This document shows, one piece after another, positions 6,883-17,097 of a stretch of DNA of 34,554 bases. Below the pieces are notes generated by a model that did not search any database, had not been told where the DNA came from, and saw nothing but the letters and a program-made list of their open reading frames with translations. The position numbers were made by a program, and so were the translations under genes. Origin of the DNA: Anaerolineales bacterium (GTDB taxonomy: Bacteria > Chloroflexota > Anaerolineae > CG2-30-64-16); assembly GCA_017882045.1 (NCBI GenBank), contig JADGQF010000012.1:1-34554 (forward strand), in the 5' to 3' direction. How positions within the stretch are numbered: position 1 is the first letter of the stretch; each line of letters opens with the position of its first letter.

Positions 6883-8403
6883 ATGCTTAGTCCGAATCTG
6901 CTGGGTTCGCCCGTGTTGACGGCCCCCAACCTGCTGCCCGTCATGCGCGAACTGCCTGCCGACCTCGAGACACCCGTCTCGGTCTATCTCAAACTGGCCG
7001 GCGGCGGACCCTCCTTCCTGCTCGAAAGCGTGACCGGCGGCGAGCAACTCGCGCGCTATTCTTTTATCGGCGTCGACTCGCGCCAGGCGTACGTCCTGCG
7101 AGGCGATCTGCTCGCACACCATGACCCGTCCGGCGCCCGCGTAACCGAGTTGGCCGCCGGGTTCGACCCGCTGGACCTGTTGCGCGAGGAGATGGCCCGC
7201 TACTCCCCGACGCCGCTGCCCGGCTTACCGCGCTTTGCCGGTGGCCTGGTGGGTTACCTGGGTTACGAGACCGCCCGCCACTTCGAGCCCACCCTCGGTC
7301 TTTCCGCTCCGGCGGACTTGCCGGACGCAATCCTGCTGCTGGCGGAAACGGTGGTGGCCTTCGACCATGCCTTTGGCCGGCTGCTCCTGATCACCAACGT
7401 ATCCCTGGAGGAGGGCGAGAGTGCCGCGCGGGCGGCGGGCGAGGTCCGCCTGGACGATCTGCAGCGGCGCCTGGCCGGCCCCATCCCCACCCCAGCGGCT
7501 TTGACCCGTCGGGCCAACGCCAATCCCTCCCCGACGCGGCCGCTGCGCTCGAACATGAGCCGGGAAGAGTACTGCGCGGCGGTGTTGCAGGCCAAGGAAC
7601 ACATCGCGGCGGGCGATATCTTCCAGGTGGTGTTGTCCCAACGCTTCTCGCGCCAGACCTCCGCCGCCCCGTTCGCGATCTACCGGGCTCTGCGCCGCTT
7701 GAACCCGTCGCCGTATATGTTCTTCTTTGACTTCGCCGGCCTCGCCGGCGCTCCGTCCGCCTACCTGATCGGCGCCTCGCCGGAGTTGCACGTGCGCTTG
7801 CAGCCCGCTGCCGGCGGGTCCCGGCAGGCGATCATCCGGCCAATCGCCGGCACCCGTGTGCGCGGCGTCGACGCCGCGGCGGATGCCGCCCTGGAGCAGG
7901 AGCTCCTGGCAGACCCCAAAGAGCGCGCCGAGCATGTGATGCTGGTGGACCTCGCGCGCAACGACCTGGGACGCGTCTGCGAGTACGGCACAATACACGT
8001 GCCGGAACTCATGGGGGTCGAGCGCTATTCGCACGTCATGCACATCGCCTCGCAGGTCGAAGGCACGTTGCGGCCGGAACAGGACGCCTTTGACCTCATG
8101 CGAGCGACCTTCCCTGCCGGTACTGTCAGTGGCGCCCCCAAGATCCGGGCCATGCAGATCATTCGCGACCTCGAGCCCGGGCCGCGCGGCCCTTATGCTG
8201 GCGCCGTCGGCTACTTCTCTTACGATGGTTCTCTCGATACTTGTATCACCATCCGGACGCTCGTCATGCGCGGCGACACAGTTTCCGTGCAGGCTGGCGC
8301 CGGCATCGTCGCCGACTCGGACCCCGAGCGCGAATACCAGGAGACCGTGAACAAGGCGCAGGCTTTGGCAACGGCAGTGCAGCGGGCGGAGGAGCAATCA
8401 TGA
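6883..8403 (+). CDS. trpE: Anthranilate synthase component I
   Basis: ...GDIFQVVLSQRFSR...LIGASPELHVRL...RPIAGTRVRG...KERAEHVMLVDLARNDLGRVC...FPAGTVSGAPKIRAMQII. Confidence 0.96.
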   Translation: MLSPNLLGSPVLTAPNLLPVMRELPADLETPVSVYLKLAGGGPSFLLESVTGGEQLARYSFIGVDSRQAYVLRGDLLAHHDPSGARVTELAAGFDPLDLLREEMARYSPTPLPGLPRFAGGLVGYLGYETARHFEPTLGLSAPADLPDAILLLAETVVAFDHAFGRLLLITNVSLEEGESAARAAGEVRLDDLQRRLAGPIPTPAALTRRANANPSPTRPLRSNMSREEYCAAVLQAKEHIAAGDIFQVVLSQRFSRQTSAAPFAIYRALRRLNPSPYMFFFDFAGLAGAPSAYLIGASPELHVRLQPAAGGSRQAIIRPIAGTRVRGVDAAADAALEQELLADPKERAEHVMLVDLARNDLGRVCEYGTIHVPELMGVERYSHVMHIASQVEGTLRPEQDAFDLMRATFPAGTVSGAPKIRAMQIIRDLEPGPRGPYAGAVGYFSYDGSLDTCITIRTLVMRGDTVSVQAGAGIVADSDPEREYQETVNKAQALATAVQRAEEQS

Positions 8404-8978
8404 TCGCCGTGATCGACAACTACGATTCCTTTACTTACAACCTCGTTCAGTACCTAGGCGAGTTGGGCGCCGATCTACAGGTCTTTCGCAATGACACCGT
8501 CTCGGTGGATGAGCTGGAGGCGTTGAATCCCAGCCATATCGTAGTCTCGCCGGGACCGGGCACCCCCGCGGAGGCCGGCATCTCTAACGCGCTCATCCGG
8601 CGCTTGGGCCTGCGCAAGCCGATCCTGGGCGTCTGCCTCGGCCACCAGTGTATCGTCGAGGCGTTAGGTGGGCGTGTGGTACGGGCCCCGCGCCTGATGC
8701 ACGGCAAGACCTCCGCCATCTACCACTACAGCGCCGGCCTCTTCCAGGGCATTCCCAGCCCCTTCGAGGCGGCCCGCTACCACTCGCTCATCGTCGAAGA
8801 ACCCCTGCCGCCTGAGCTCGAGGTCACCGCCTTCACCCGGGAAGGTGAGGTGATGGCGCTGCGCCATCGTTGCTATCCGATCTACGGGGTGCAGTTCCAC
8901 CCCGAATCTGTGCTGACGGAGCACGGCAAACGCATCCTGCGTAATTTCCTGCAGATGAAGGAGCTAAAGCCATGTTGA
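8400..8978 (+). CDS. trpG: Anthranilate synthase component II (glutamine amidotransferase)
   Basis: MIAVIDNYDSFTYNLVQYLGELGAD...PILGVCLGHQ...YGVQFHPESVLTEHG; ATGA overlap with trpE. Confidence 0.95.
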   Translation: MIAVIDNYDSFTYNLVQYLGELGADLQVFRNDTVSVDELEALNPSHIVVSPGPGTPAEAGISNALIRRLGLRKPILGVCLGHQCIVEALGGRVVRAPRLMHGKTSAIYHYSAGLFQGIPSPFEAARYHSLIVEEPLPPELEVTAFTREGEVMALRHRCYPIYGVQFHPESVLTEHGKRILRNFLQMKELKPC

Positions 8979-10015
8979 AGCCATATCTCGCCCGCTTGAC
9001 CGAAGGGCGTAGCTTGACTGCCGCGGAAGCCGAAGCGGCCATGGGGATCATCATGAGCGGGGAGGCGACCCCGGCGCAGATAGGGGGATACCTGATGGCC
9101 CTGCGCATCAAGGGTGAAACGGTGGAGGAGATCACCGGCAGCGCGCGAGCCATGCGTGCGCAGGCTTACCCGGTACGGGTACCGCCAAATGGTCATCCGT
9201 TGCTCGACACGGCGGGCACGGGTGGCGATGGGGCTCATACGTTCAATATCTCGACCGCGGCCGCTTTCGTCATTGCAGGCGCCGGGCGTCAGGTGGCAAA
9301 GCACGGCAACCGCGCCGCATCCTCGCAGTGTGGCAGCGCTGACGTCCTGGCCGCGCTCGGGGTCAGCTTGGACCTGACGCCGGAGCAGGTGTCGGCCTGC
9401 ATCCAACAGGTGGGGATCGGTTTCTTGTTTGCTCCGAAGTTCCACCCCTCCATGAAGCATGCCGCGGGCCCGCGCCGTGAGCTGGGCCAGCGTACGATCT
9501 TTAACCTGCTCGGGCCCCTGACCAACCCGGCCTCCGTCGGCCACCAGTTGATCGGCGTCTACGATGCCGCGCTGACCCGGCCCCTGGCCGAGGTGTTGGG
9601 CGAACTTGGCGGCCAGGCAGCGTTCGTCGTTCACGGCCACGGCGGCCTGGATGAACTGACCACGGACGGACCGAACACAGTCAGCTACCTGAAGGACGGG
9701 CGCGTTTCCACGTTCATCTTCCACGCAGGTGATCTGGGCTTGCGCCCGGCCGCGCACGCCGATCTGCACGGCGGCGAACCGGCCGAGAACGGCCGTATGC
9801 TGCGCGCGATCCTGAGCGGCGAGGACCTGACCCCCCGCCGCGACGTGGTGCTGCTTAACGCGGCGGCGGCCCTGGCCCTGGAAGACGCGGACTTCGGCCG
9901 GGGCCTGCGGGAGGCCCGGCAGTCGTTGGATAGCGGCGCGGCCCTGGGCAAACTCGATGCCCTGATCTCGCTCAGTCAGAGGCTGGCGGCCCAGGCCGCG
10001 CCGGTCCTGCAATGA
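8972..10015 (+). CDS. trpD: Anthranilate phosphoribosyltransferase
   Basis: LLDTAGTGGDGAHTFNISTAAAFVIAGAGRQVAKHGNRAASSQCGSADVL. Confidence 0.96.
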   Translation: MLKPYLARLTEGRSLTAAEAEAAMGIIMSGEATPAQIGGYLMALRIKGETVEEITGSARAMRAQAYPVRVPPNGHPLLDTAGTGGDGAHTFNISTAAAFVIAGAGRQVAKHGNRAASSQCGSADVLAALGVSLDLTPEQVSACIQQVGIGFLFAPKFHPSMKHAAGPRRELGQRTIFNLLGPLTNPASVGHQLIGVYDAALTRPLAEVLGELGGQAAFVVHGHGGLDELTTDGPNTVSYLKDGRVSTFIFHAGDLGLRPAAHADLHGGEPAENGRMLRAILSGEDLTPRRDVVLLNAAAALALEDADFGRGLREARQSLDSGAALGKLDALISLSQRLAAQAAPVLQ

Positions 10016-10809
10016 CCATTCTGGACGAGATCTTCGCGCACAAGCGCGAAGAGGTGGCTGCTCGCCAGCAGGCCGTACCGCTGCCGGCCGTGCGGGCCCG
10101 CGCCGAACAGGCGCTTCCCCCGCTTGATTTCGTGGCTGCCTTGTGCGGCACGCGACCCCGCCCGGCGCTGATCGCGGAAGTCAAGCGCGCCTCGCCCTCG
10201 CGCGGTCTGCTCGCGCCTGATTTCGACCCGCTGCGTCTGGCCCGCATCTACGCCGAGAACGGGGCCGCGGCGATCAGCGTGTTGACCGACGAGCGCTACT
10301 TCGGCGGTTCTTTGGATCACTTGAGCCAGATCGCCGGCTGCCGCCCACGCCTGCCCCTGCTGCGTAAGGACTTCATCGGCGATCCATACCAGGTCTACGA
10401 AGCACGCGCCGCGGGAGCTGACGCCCTGCTGTTGATCGCGGCGCTCTTGCCCGCGCGGCAACTGTGCAGTCTCCAATCGCTGACCGAGGAATTGGGGATG
10501 GCCACGCTGGTCGAAGTCCACAACCGGGCCGAGCTCGAAAGCGCGCTCCACTGCCGGGCCCGGCTGATCGGCATTAATAACCGCGACCTGGGCGACTTCT
10601 CGGTCGATCTGGGAACCGCGCTGCGCCTCCGTCCACACATCCCCGCCGGCGTCTGCGTCGTCGCCGAGAGCGGTATCCACCTACCTGCGGATGTTGCCAG
10701 GCTGGCTGAGGCCGGAGTAGATGCCATCCTGGTTGGCGAGGCGTTGGTGACCGCGCCGGATGTGGCAGCCGCCGTGCGCAGCCTGGCCGGACTGGGTGCG
10801 GAACCATGA
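10012..10809 (+). CDS. trpC: Indole-3-glycerol-phosphate synthase
   Basis: PALIAEVKRASPSRGLL...ISVLTDERYFGGSLDHL...LPLLRKDFIGDPYQVYEARAAGADALLLI...LIGINNRDL. Confidence 0.95.
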   Translation: MTILDEIFAHKREEVAARQQAVPLPAVRARAEQALPPLDFVAALCGTRPRPALIAEVKRASPSRGLLAPDFDPLRLARIYAENGAAAISVLTDERYFGGSLDHLSQIAGCRPRLPLLRKDFIGDPYQVYEARAAGADALLLIAALLPARQLCSLQSLTEELGMATLVEVHNRAELESALHCRARLIGINNRDLGDFSVDLGTALRLRPHIPAGVCVVAESGIHLPADVARLAEAGVDAILVGEALVTAPDVAAAVRSLAGLGAEP

Positions 10810-11483
10810 AGGAGCACACTCGGGTTAAGATCTGCGGCCTGACAACCCTGGACGATGCGCTGGCAGCCGTAGGCGCCGGGGCGGACATGTTGGGCTTCAA
10901 TTTCTACCGACCCAGCCCGCGCTACCTGGCGCCTGCCGAATGCGCGCGCATCCTGGGAGCATTGCGTAACCGGGGCGCAGGGGTGGAGACAGTAGGCGTG
11001 TTCGTGAATGCCTCTCTGTCAGAGATCCGGGCGATCCTGGACGACTGCGGCCTGGACCTGGCTCAACTTCACGGCGACGAGCCAGTCGAGCTGCTGACGG
11101 GCCTGGGCGACCGGGCGTTCAAGGCCATCCGGCCGCGCTCCTTGGAAGCGGCCCGCGAGAGCCTGGCGTACTACGGCTGTGGCCGTCGCCCGCGCGCACC
11201 CGCCCTGCTGCTGGACGCGGCGCGCCCGGGCCAGTACGGCGGCACTGGCCAGGCCGCCGATTGGCGCCTGGCCGCCAGCCTGGCCAAGGACTATCCCATT
11301 TTGTTGGCCGGCGGACTGCAGGCGCAGAACGTCGGCGCCGCCGTTGCCCAGGTCCGTCCCTGGGGCGTGGACGTGGCCTCCGGCGTGGAATCTCAGCCGG
11401 GCAGAAAGGATCATGCAAAGATGGCCGAGTTTGTCGCTTCCATCCGTGGAGCTGCCGTCCGTCGAGAAGAGGCTGGCTTGTGA
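10806..11483 (+). CDS. trpF: Phosphoribosylanthranilate isomerase
   Basis: [34 protein letters not shown]...LAQLHGDE...[21 protein letters not shown]. Confidence 0.95.
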   Translation: MKEHTRVKICGLTTLDDALAAVGAGADMLGFNFYRPSPRYLAPAECARILGALRNRGAGVETVGVFVNASLSEIRAILDDCGLDLAQLHGDEPVELLTGLGDRAFKAIRPRSLEAARESLAYYGCGRRPRAPALLLDAARPGQYGGTGQAADWRLAASLAKDYPILLAGGLQAQNVGAAVAQVRPWGVDVASGVESQPGRKDHAKMAEFVASIRGAAVRREEAGL

Positions 11484-12697
11484 GCAATCCTGGACCCACC
11501 GTTCACAATCTCAGATCCAAGTTTGGCCCTTACGGCGGCCAGTTCGTCCCTGATACCCTGATGCCGGCCCTGGCGGAGCTCGAGGCCGCGTACTTGAGCG
11601 CACGCGCCGATGCCGGCTTTGGCAGGGAGTTGGACGACTTGTTGCGCAACTATGTCGGTCGCCCGACGCCCCTGACCCACGCCCGCCGCTTGACCGCCCA
11701 TCTCGGCGGCGCCCAGGTGTACCTCAAACGGGAAGACCTGGCCCACACCGGCGCGCACAAGATCAACAATGCGCTCGGCCAGGCTCTGCTGGCGCGTTTC
11801 ATGGGCAAACCGCGCGTGGTGGCCGAGACCGGGGCCGGGCAGCATGGCGTAGCGACGGCGGCCGCCGCGGCCCTGCTGGGGCTTGACTGCGTCATCTACA
11901 TGGGTACGGTCGATATGGTCCGCCAGCAACCCAACGTGCTGCGCATGCGGTTGTTGGGGGCCGAAGTCAGGCCGGTAGACAGCGGCAGTTGCACGCTGAA
12001 GGACGCGATCAACGAGGCCATCCGCGATTGGGTGACCAATGTGGGTCAAACTCACTATCTGCTGGGTTCGGCCCTTGGCCCGCACCCCTACCCGTCGATG
12101 GTCCGGGATTTCCAGGCTGTGATCGGGCAGGAAGCACGCGCGCAGATCCTCGCTCAAGCTGGCCGGCTGCCGGACGCCTGCATTGCCTGCGTCGGCGGCG
12201 GCTCCAACGCCATCGGCCTGTTCGATGCTTTCCGAGATGACCCAGGCGTGCGCCTGATCGGCGTCGAGGCGGGCGGCCAGGGAATCGCGTCCGGGCGGCA
12301 CGCGGCCCGCTTTGCCGACCCGACGACCGGCCGGCCGGGAGTGCTCCACGGAACTTACACCTATGTGCTGCAGGACGAGGACGGGCAGATCGCCGAGACG
12401 CATTCTGTCTCGGCTGGGCTGGATTACGCCGCCGTCGGGCCGGAACATGCTTACCTGCGCGACCAGGGGCGGGCGCAGTACACGTGGGCGGGCGACGAGG
12501 CGGCGCTGGCGGCCTTCCAGTTGCTGGCGCGTCTTGAGGGCATCTTGCCCGCGCTGGAATCCGCCCACGCGCTGGCCGAAGTCATCCGCTGGGCGCCCTC
12601 GCTGCCGCACGAGCAGATAATCCTGGTCAACCTGTCCGGTCGCGGAGACAAGGACCTGGAAACGGTGATGCACGCGCTGCAGGAGGTGGAGGGATGA
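11480..12697 (+). CDS. trpB: Tryptophan synthase beta chain
   Basis: GTG start overlapping trpF stop; [21 protein letters not shown]...[24 protein letters not shown]...[10 protein letters not shown]...GGGSNAIG. Confidence 0.96.
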   Translation: MSNPGPTVHNLRSKFGPYGGQFVPDTLMPALAELEAAYLSARADAGFGRELDDLLRNYVGRPTPLTHARRLTAHLGGAQVYLKREDLAHTGAHKINNALGQALLARFMGKPRVVAETGAGQHGVATAAAAALLGLDCVIYMGTVDMVRQQPNVLRMRLLGAEVRPVDSGSCTLKDAINEAIRDWVTNVGQTHYLLGSALGPHPYPSMVRDFQAVIGQEARAQILAQAGRLPDACIACVGGGSNAIGLFDAFRDDPGVRLIGVEAGGQGIASGRHAARFADPTTGRPGVLHGTYTYVLQDEDGQIAETHSVSAGLDYAAVGPEHAYLRDQGRAQYTWAGDEAALAAFQLLARLEGILPALESAHALAEVIRWAPSLPHEQIILVNLSGRGDKDLETVMHALQEVEG

Positions 12698-13602
12698 GCG
12701 TGGCGATTGAGAGGCAGGGGAGCGGGGCAGGCAGCGGCCGGTTCCTATCGGGCGTGGAGCGCATCGCCGGGGCGTTTGCCGCGGCGCGGCGTGAGAGGCG
12801 GGCCGCGCTGATGCCTTATTACACACTGGGTTACCCCGATCTGGAGACCTCCGCAGCGGTCGTCCGCGCCATTGCCGATGCCGGCGCGGACTTGATCGAG
12901 CTGGGCGTGCCCTTTTCGGATCCCCTCGCAGACGGCCGGACCATTCAACGCTCCACCCAGGTCGCGCTCCGCCAGGGCATGACCGTGCGGCGCTGCATTG
13001 AGGGCGTGGCCGGTCTGCGTCGAGACGGCGTCCGCCAGCCGTTGTTGCTGATGGGCTACATCAATCCTATCCTGGCCTATGGCCTGTCTCGCTTCGTGGC
13101 CGATAGCGTCGCGGCCGGGGTGGATGGCTTGATCGTGCCGGATCTGCCGCCTGAGGAGGCGGGCGAGCTGGAGACAGCTTGCCGCGCGCTGGGTTGCGCG
13201 CTGGTCTATCTGTTGGCGCCCACCGCCAGCGCCGAACGCATCCGCGAGGTGGCTGGTCGCACGACCGGCTTCCTCTACCTGGTATCTTTGACCGGGGTTA
13301 CCGGCGCGCGCGCGAGCCTGCCCGAGAATGTTGAGAACTTCGTCGCTCGGGCGCGCTCCGCAACCGCCGTACCGCTGGCGGTCGGGTTCGGCATCTCGAC
13401 CCCCGAGCAGGCGGCGCAGGTGGGCCGCGTCGCCGACGGCGTGATCGTCGGCTCGAAGCTGATCGACGTGGTCGAGCGCGCCATTGCAGCGCCGGGCGCC
13501 ATTCCTGGGCAGGAAACCCTGCCCGCCGCGGCGGCCGGAGCTTTTGTCGGCGCCCTACGCGACGCGCTGGAAATTGACCGTATCGACCATTCTCCCACAT
13601 AA
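12694..13602 (+). CDS. trpA: Tryptophan synthase alpha chain
   Basis: [16 protein letters not shown]...[19 protein letters not shown]...[13 protein letters not shown]...[15 protein letters not shown]. Confidence 0.95.
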   Translation: MSVAIERQGSGAGSGRFLSGVERIAGAFAAARRERRAALMPYYTLGYPDLETSAAVVRAIADAGADLIELGVPFSDPLADGRTIQRSTQVALRQGMTVRRCIEGVAGLRRDGVRQPLLLMGYINPILAYGLSRFVADSVAAGVDGLIVPDLPPEEAGELETACRALGCALVYLLAPTASAERIREVAGRTTGFLYLVSLTGVTGARASLPENVENFVARARSATAVPLAVGFGISTPEQAAQVGRVADGVIVGSKLIDVVERAIAAPGAIPGQETLPAAAAGAFVGALRDALEIDRIDHSPT

Positions 13603-13671
13603 TTGGTCCGGGATTGGCATCCGGCGACCCGGGTTCTCCGCAGAGGCCCGGTCGTCGATTGAGGTGTGAGC

Positions 13672-15015
13672 ATGCGACAGTTGATTGTGCGCCGGTCCGG
13701 GCCGCTGCGCGGCACAGTGAGCGTACCGGGAGATAAGTCGATCAGCCACCGGGCGTTGTTGCTCAGCGCGCTGGCCGAGGGTGATACCGCCGTATCCGGC
13801 TGGTTGGCGGCCGAGGACTGCCAGGCCACGCTGCGCTGCATCCGGGCGTTGGGGGCAGAAGTGGAGCAACCGGGCGCCACCGATCTGCTGGTGCACGGCG
13901 TGGGCCTGCGTGGGCTGTGCGAGCCGGCCGACGTGTTGAACTGCGGCGGATCAGGCACCACCATGCGCCTGCTGGCGGGGATACTGGCCGGCCAGCCATT
14001 TCTGAGCGTCCTCACAGGCACGGCGGCCTTGCGCCGCCGCCCCATGGCTCGGGTTGCCGAACCGTTGCGTCAGATGGGGGCGAAGGTCCTGGGGCGACAG
14101 GGAGGCAGGCTGCCGCCATTGGCAGTGCAGGGCGGCGCGCTGCATGGCTTCGAATACAGCCTGCCCGTCGCCAGCGCCCAGGTCAAATCGGCCCTGCTGC
14201 TCGCCGGCCTTTTCGCGGAGGGCGAGACGACCATTCATGAACCGGGTCCGGCGCGCGATCATACCGAGCGCATGTTGCGCTTGTTCGGGCTTGACGTGCG
14301 GGTCGACGGGGCGACGATCTGCCTGGTGGGCGGCCAAAGCCTGCGCACGCCGCGCGGCGCGCGGGCGCTCGGGCAGATTACAGTGCCTGCGGATTACTCG
14401 TCGGCGGCTTTCCCGCTGATCGCGGCCACCCTCGTGCCCGGCTCAAAAGTGCAGGTGTCCGGCGTGTGTGTCAACCCCACGCGCACCGGTCTGAGCGACT
14501 TGCTGGCCGGCATGGGCGCGTGTCTAACCACCCTCTCACGCGCGGATCGGCCTGCCGCTGACGACGGCGCCGGCGAGCCGGTGGCCGATTTGCTGGCGCA
14601 GGCCTGCGCGCTGACGGCGACCACGGTAGGGGGTGACCTGGTAGTGCGGGCGATCGATGAGTTTCCCATTTTCACCGTCGCCGCGACCCAGGCGCTGGGC
14701 ACGACCACGGTGCGCGATGCGACCGAGTTGCGGGTGAAGGAGACGGACCGCATCGGCGCCGTGGCCCAGGAATTGGCCAAAATGGGCGCGCGCATCGACG
14801 AGCAGCCCGACGGTATGTTGATCCACGGGCCGGCCCGCTTGCATGGCGCGGTCGTCGATTGCCATCACGACCACCGCCTGGCGATGGCACTGGCAGTGGC
14901 CGGTCTCGTGGCGGACGGCGATACGGTGGTGCAGGACGCCGGCTTCATCGACGACTCCTTTCCGGGCTTCGTGGAAACGATGCAGGCGCTGGGGGCGGAT
15001 ATCACGTGGGCGTGA
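13672..15015 (+). CDS. aroA: 3-phosphoshikimate 1-carboxyvinyltransferase (EPSP synthase)
   Basis: GTVSVPGDKSISHRALLLSALAEG...LNCGGSGTTMRLLAG...RVKETDRIGAVAQEL...DHRLAMALAVAGL. GTG 13666 is an alternative start. Confidence 0.95.
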   Translation: MRQLIVRRSGPLRGTVSVPGDKSISHRALLLSALAEGDTAVSGWLAAEDCQATLRCIRALGAEVEQPGATDLLVHGVGLRGLCEPADVLNCGGSGTTMRLLAGILAGQPFLSVLTGTAALRRRPMARVAEPLRQMGAKVLGRQGGRLPPLAVQGGALHGFEYSLPVASAQVKSALLLAGLFAEGETTIHEPGPARDHTERMLRLFGLDVRVDGATICLVGGQSLRTPRGARALGQITVPADYSSAAFPLIAATLVPGSKVQVSGVCVNPTRTGLSDLLAGMGACLTTLSRADRPAADDGAGEPVADLLAQACALTATTVGGDLVVRAIDEFPIFTVAATQALGTTTVRDATELRVKETDRIGAVAQELAKMGARIDEQPDGMLIHGPARLHGAVVDCHHDHRLAMALAVAGLVADGDTVVQDAGFIDDSFPGFVETMQALGADITWA

Positions 15016-15914
15016 TACCCGGACGCCCTGAACTGTTTTTCCCCCGTATCGACGGCTCCACGCGCCTGGTTGGGGTCATGGGCTGGCCGGTCTCGCACAG
15101 CCGCAGCCCGGCCATGCACAATGCCGCCTTTGCCGCACTCGGCCTTAACTATGTCTACGTGCCCCTGCCCGTGCCGCCATCCGAGGTGGCGACGTCCGTG
15201 CGCGCGTTGCGCGGCCTTGGGTTTGCCGGTGTGAACGTCACGGTGCCGCATAAAGCGGCGGTATTGCCGCTGCTCGACGTGCTGACTCCCATCGCAGCCG
15301 CGATTGCCTCGGTCAATACGATCGTCGTGCGGGCCGATGGTACGCTCTTGGGCGATAGCACGGACGGGGCCGGCTTCCTGGAGGATCTGCGGGCGCACGG
15401 CTGCGAGCCGGCGGGGCGCAGCATCCTGCTCCTCGGAGCCGGCGGCGCAGCCAAAGCCGTAGCCTATGCGCTGGCCGGGTGTGGGGCCACGCTGGCGGTA
15501 GCAAACCGGACCCGGGAGCGCGCTGACGAACTGTGTCGCCTGGTCCTGGCGGCGCTGCCGTCTGCGCGCATCACGGCGCACCCGTTCCCGGACGGCCTGG
15601 CGCGGCTGGCAGTGCGCGCCGACCTGGTTGTCAATGCTACAAGCCTCGGCCTGCATGTCGACCGCGATCCCTTGCCCTGGGACCCCGCCGTCTCTTTCCG
15701 GCCGGGCCAAATCGTCTACGATCTGGTCTATTCCCCGGGGACGGGCGGCAAGGCGAGCCTGCCGACACCATTTCTGCGGCTGGCCGGCGAGGCCGGCGCC
15801 CAGGCCATCGACGGTCTGGGCATGCTGGTGTACCAGGGAGCGAGAGCTTTCGAGTTGTGGACCGGGCAACAGGCGCCGGTAGAAGTGATGCGCGCTGCGG
15901 TTGGAAGGAACTGA
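15012..15914 (+). CDS. aroE: Shikimate dehydrogenase
   Basis: GTG start with GTGA overlap; VGVMGWPVSHSRSPAMHNAAFAALGLNYVYVPL...GFAGVNVTVPHKAAV...DSTDGAGFLEDL...LLGAGGAAKAV. Confidence 0.93.
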   Translation: MIPGRPELFFPRIDGSTRLVGVMGWPVSHSRSPAMHNAAFAALGLNYVYVPLPVPPSEVATSVRALRGLGFAGVNVTVPHKAAVLPLLDVLTPIAAAIASVNTIVVRADGTLLGDSTDGAGFLEDLRAHGCEPAGRSILLLGAGGAAKAVAYALAGCGATLAVANRTRERADELCRLVLAALPSARITAHPFPDGLARLAVRADLVVNATSLGLHVDRDPLPWDPAVSFRPGQIVYDLVYSPGTGGKASLPTPFLRLAGEAGAQAIDGLGMLVYQGARAFELWTGQQAPVEVMRAAVGRN

Positions 15915-15915
15915 T

Positions 15916-17097
15916 ATGTCGCTATTACGCTTTCTCACCGCCGGCGAGAGCCACGGGCCGAAACTGACTGCCCTGCTAGAGGGCATGATCGCCGGAGTGC
16001 TCGTGACGGCCGAGACGATCGATCGGGAACTGGCGCGCCGCCAGCAGTCTTACGGCTCCGGCGGGCGGATGCGTATCGAGCACGACCACGTCCGCATCAC
16101 CGCCGGCGTGCTGGCCGGCAAGACAACCGGCGCGCCGGTGGCGTTGGAGATCGATAACCAGGACTACAGGGCCTGGGCGGAAAAGGATATCCCGCCCATG
16201 ACCGTGCCGCGGCCCGGCCATGCCGACCTGACCGGCGCGATCAAGTACGGATACCGTGACCTTCGTCCGGCCCTGGAACGCGCCAGCGCCCGGGAAACCG
16301 CGGCCCGTGTCGCCGTCGGAGCCATCTGCAAGGCCTACCTGGCCGAGTTCGGCATCACGATCGGGGGGTATGTGACCTCGATCGGCGAGGTGGAGTGCGT
16401 TCTGCCCGATCACCTGCCCTACCCCGAGCGTTTTGCCCTGGCCGAGACTAACGATGTGCGCTGCCCCGACGCGGCGGCCGCCGAGGCGATGCACAGGTTG
16501 ATCTGGGATATCATGCAGGCGCGGGACACCATCGGCGGAGTGTTCGAAGTCGTCGCCCTTGGTCTGCCGCCAGGTCTGGGCAGTCACGTGCACTTCGACC
16601 GGCGGTTGAGCGGGCGGTTGCTGGGCGCGCTGGGTTCCATCCAGGCAATCAAGGGCGCAGAGATCGGGCCGGCCTTCGCCAACACGCGCTTGCCGGGCAC
16701 GCGTGTGCACGACGAGATCCTGCAAGAGGACCGGGCTTTACGGCGGGCCAGCAACCGGGCGGGGGGACTGGAGGGGGGCATGACGACTGGCGAGCCGCTG
16801 GTCTTGAGAGCGGCGATGAAGCCCATCAGCACCACGCTGACCCCACTCGCCTCCGTCGATCTTGCCAGCGGGCAGCCCGCCCCGACGCGCTACGAGCGTT
16901 CTGATTTCTGCGCAGTGCCGCGCGCGGTCGTGGTCGGCGAGGCGATGGTGGCCTGGGTGCTGGCCGGCGAACTGATCCGCAAGCTGGGCGGAGATTCGCT
17001 GGCCGAACAACTGCCGCGTTTTGCCGGGTTGCCGGGCGAGCGTGTCGACGATCTGCCGATGGATAACACCGAGTGGCGCTTCGGCTATGAGGAGTGA
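15916..17097 (+). CDS. aroC: Chorismate synthase
   Basis: LLRFLTAGESHGPKLTALLEGMIAG...RPGHADLTGAIKYGYRDLRPALERASARETAARVAVG...RASNRAGGLEGGMTTGEPLVLRAAMKPI. Confidence 0.96.
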   Translation: MSLLRFLTAGESHGPKLTALLEGMIAGVLVTAETIDRELARRQQSYGSGGRMRIEHDHVRITAGVLAGKTTGAPVALEIDNQDYRAWAEKDIPPMTVPRPGHADLTGAIKYGYRDLRPALERASARETAARVAVGAICKAYLAEFGITIGGYVTSIGEVECVLPDHLPYPERFALAETNDVRCPDAAAAEAMHRLIWDIMQARDTIGGVFEVVALGLPPGLGSHVHFDRRLSGRLLGALGSIQAIKGAEIGPAFANTRLPGTRVHDEILQEDRALRRASNRAGGLEGGMTTGEPLVLRAAMKPISTTLTPLASVDLASGQPAPTRYERSDFCAVPRAVVVGEAMVAWVLAGELIRKLGGDSLAEQLPRFAGLPGERVDDLPMDNTEWRFGYEE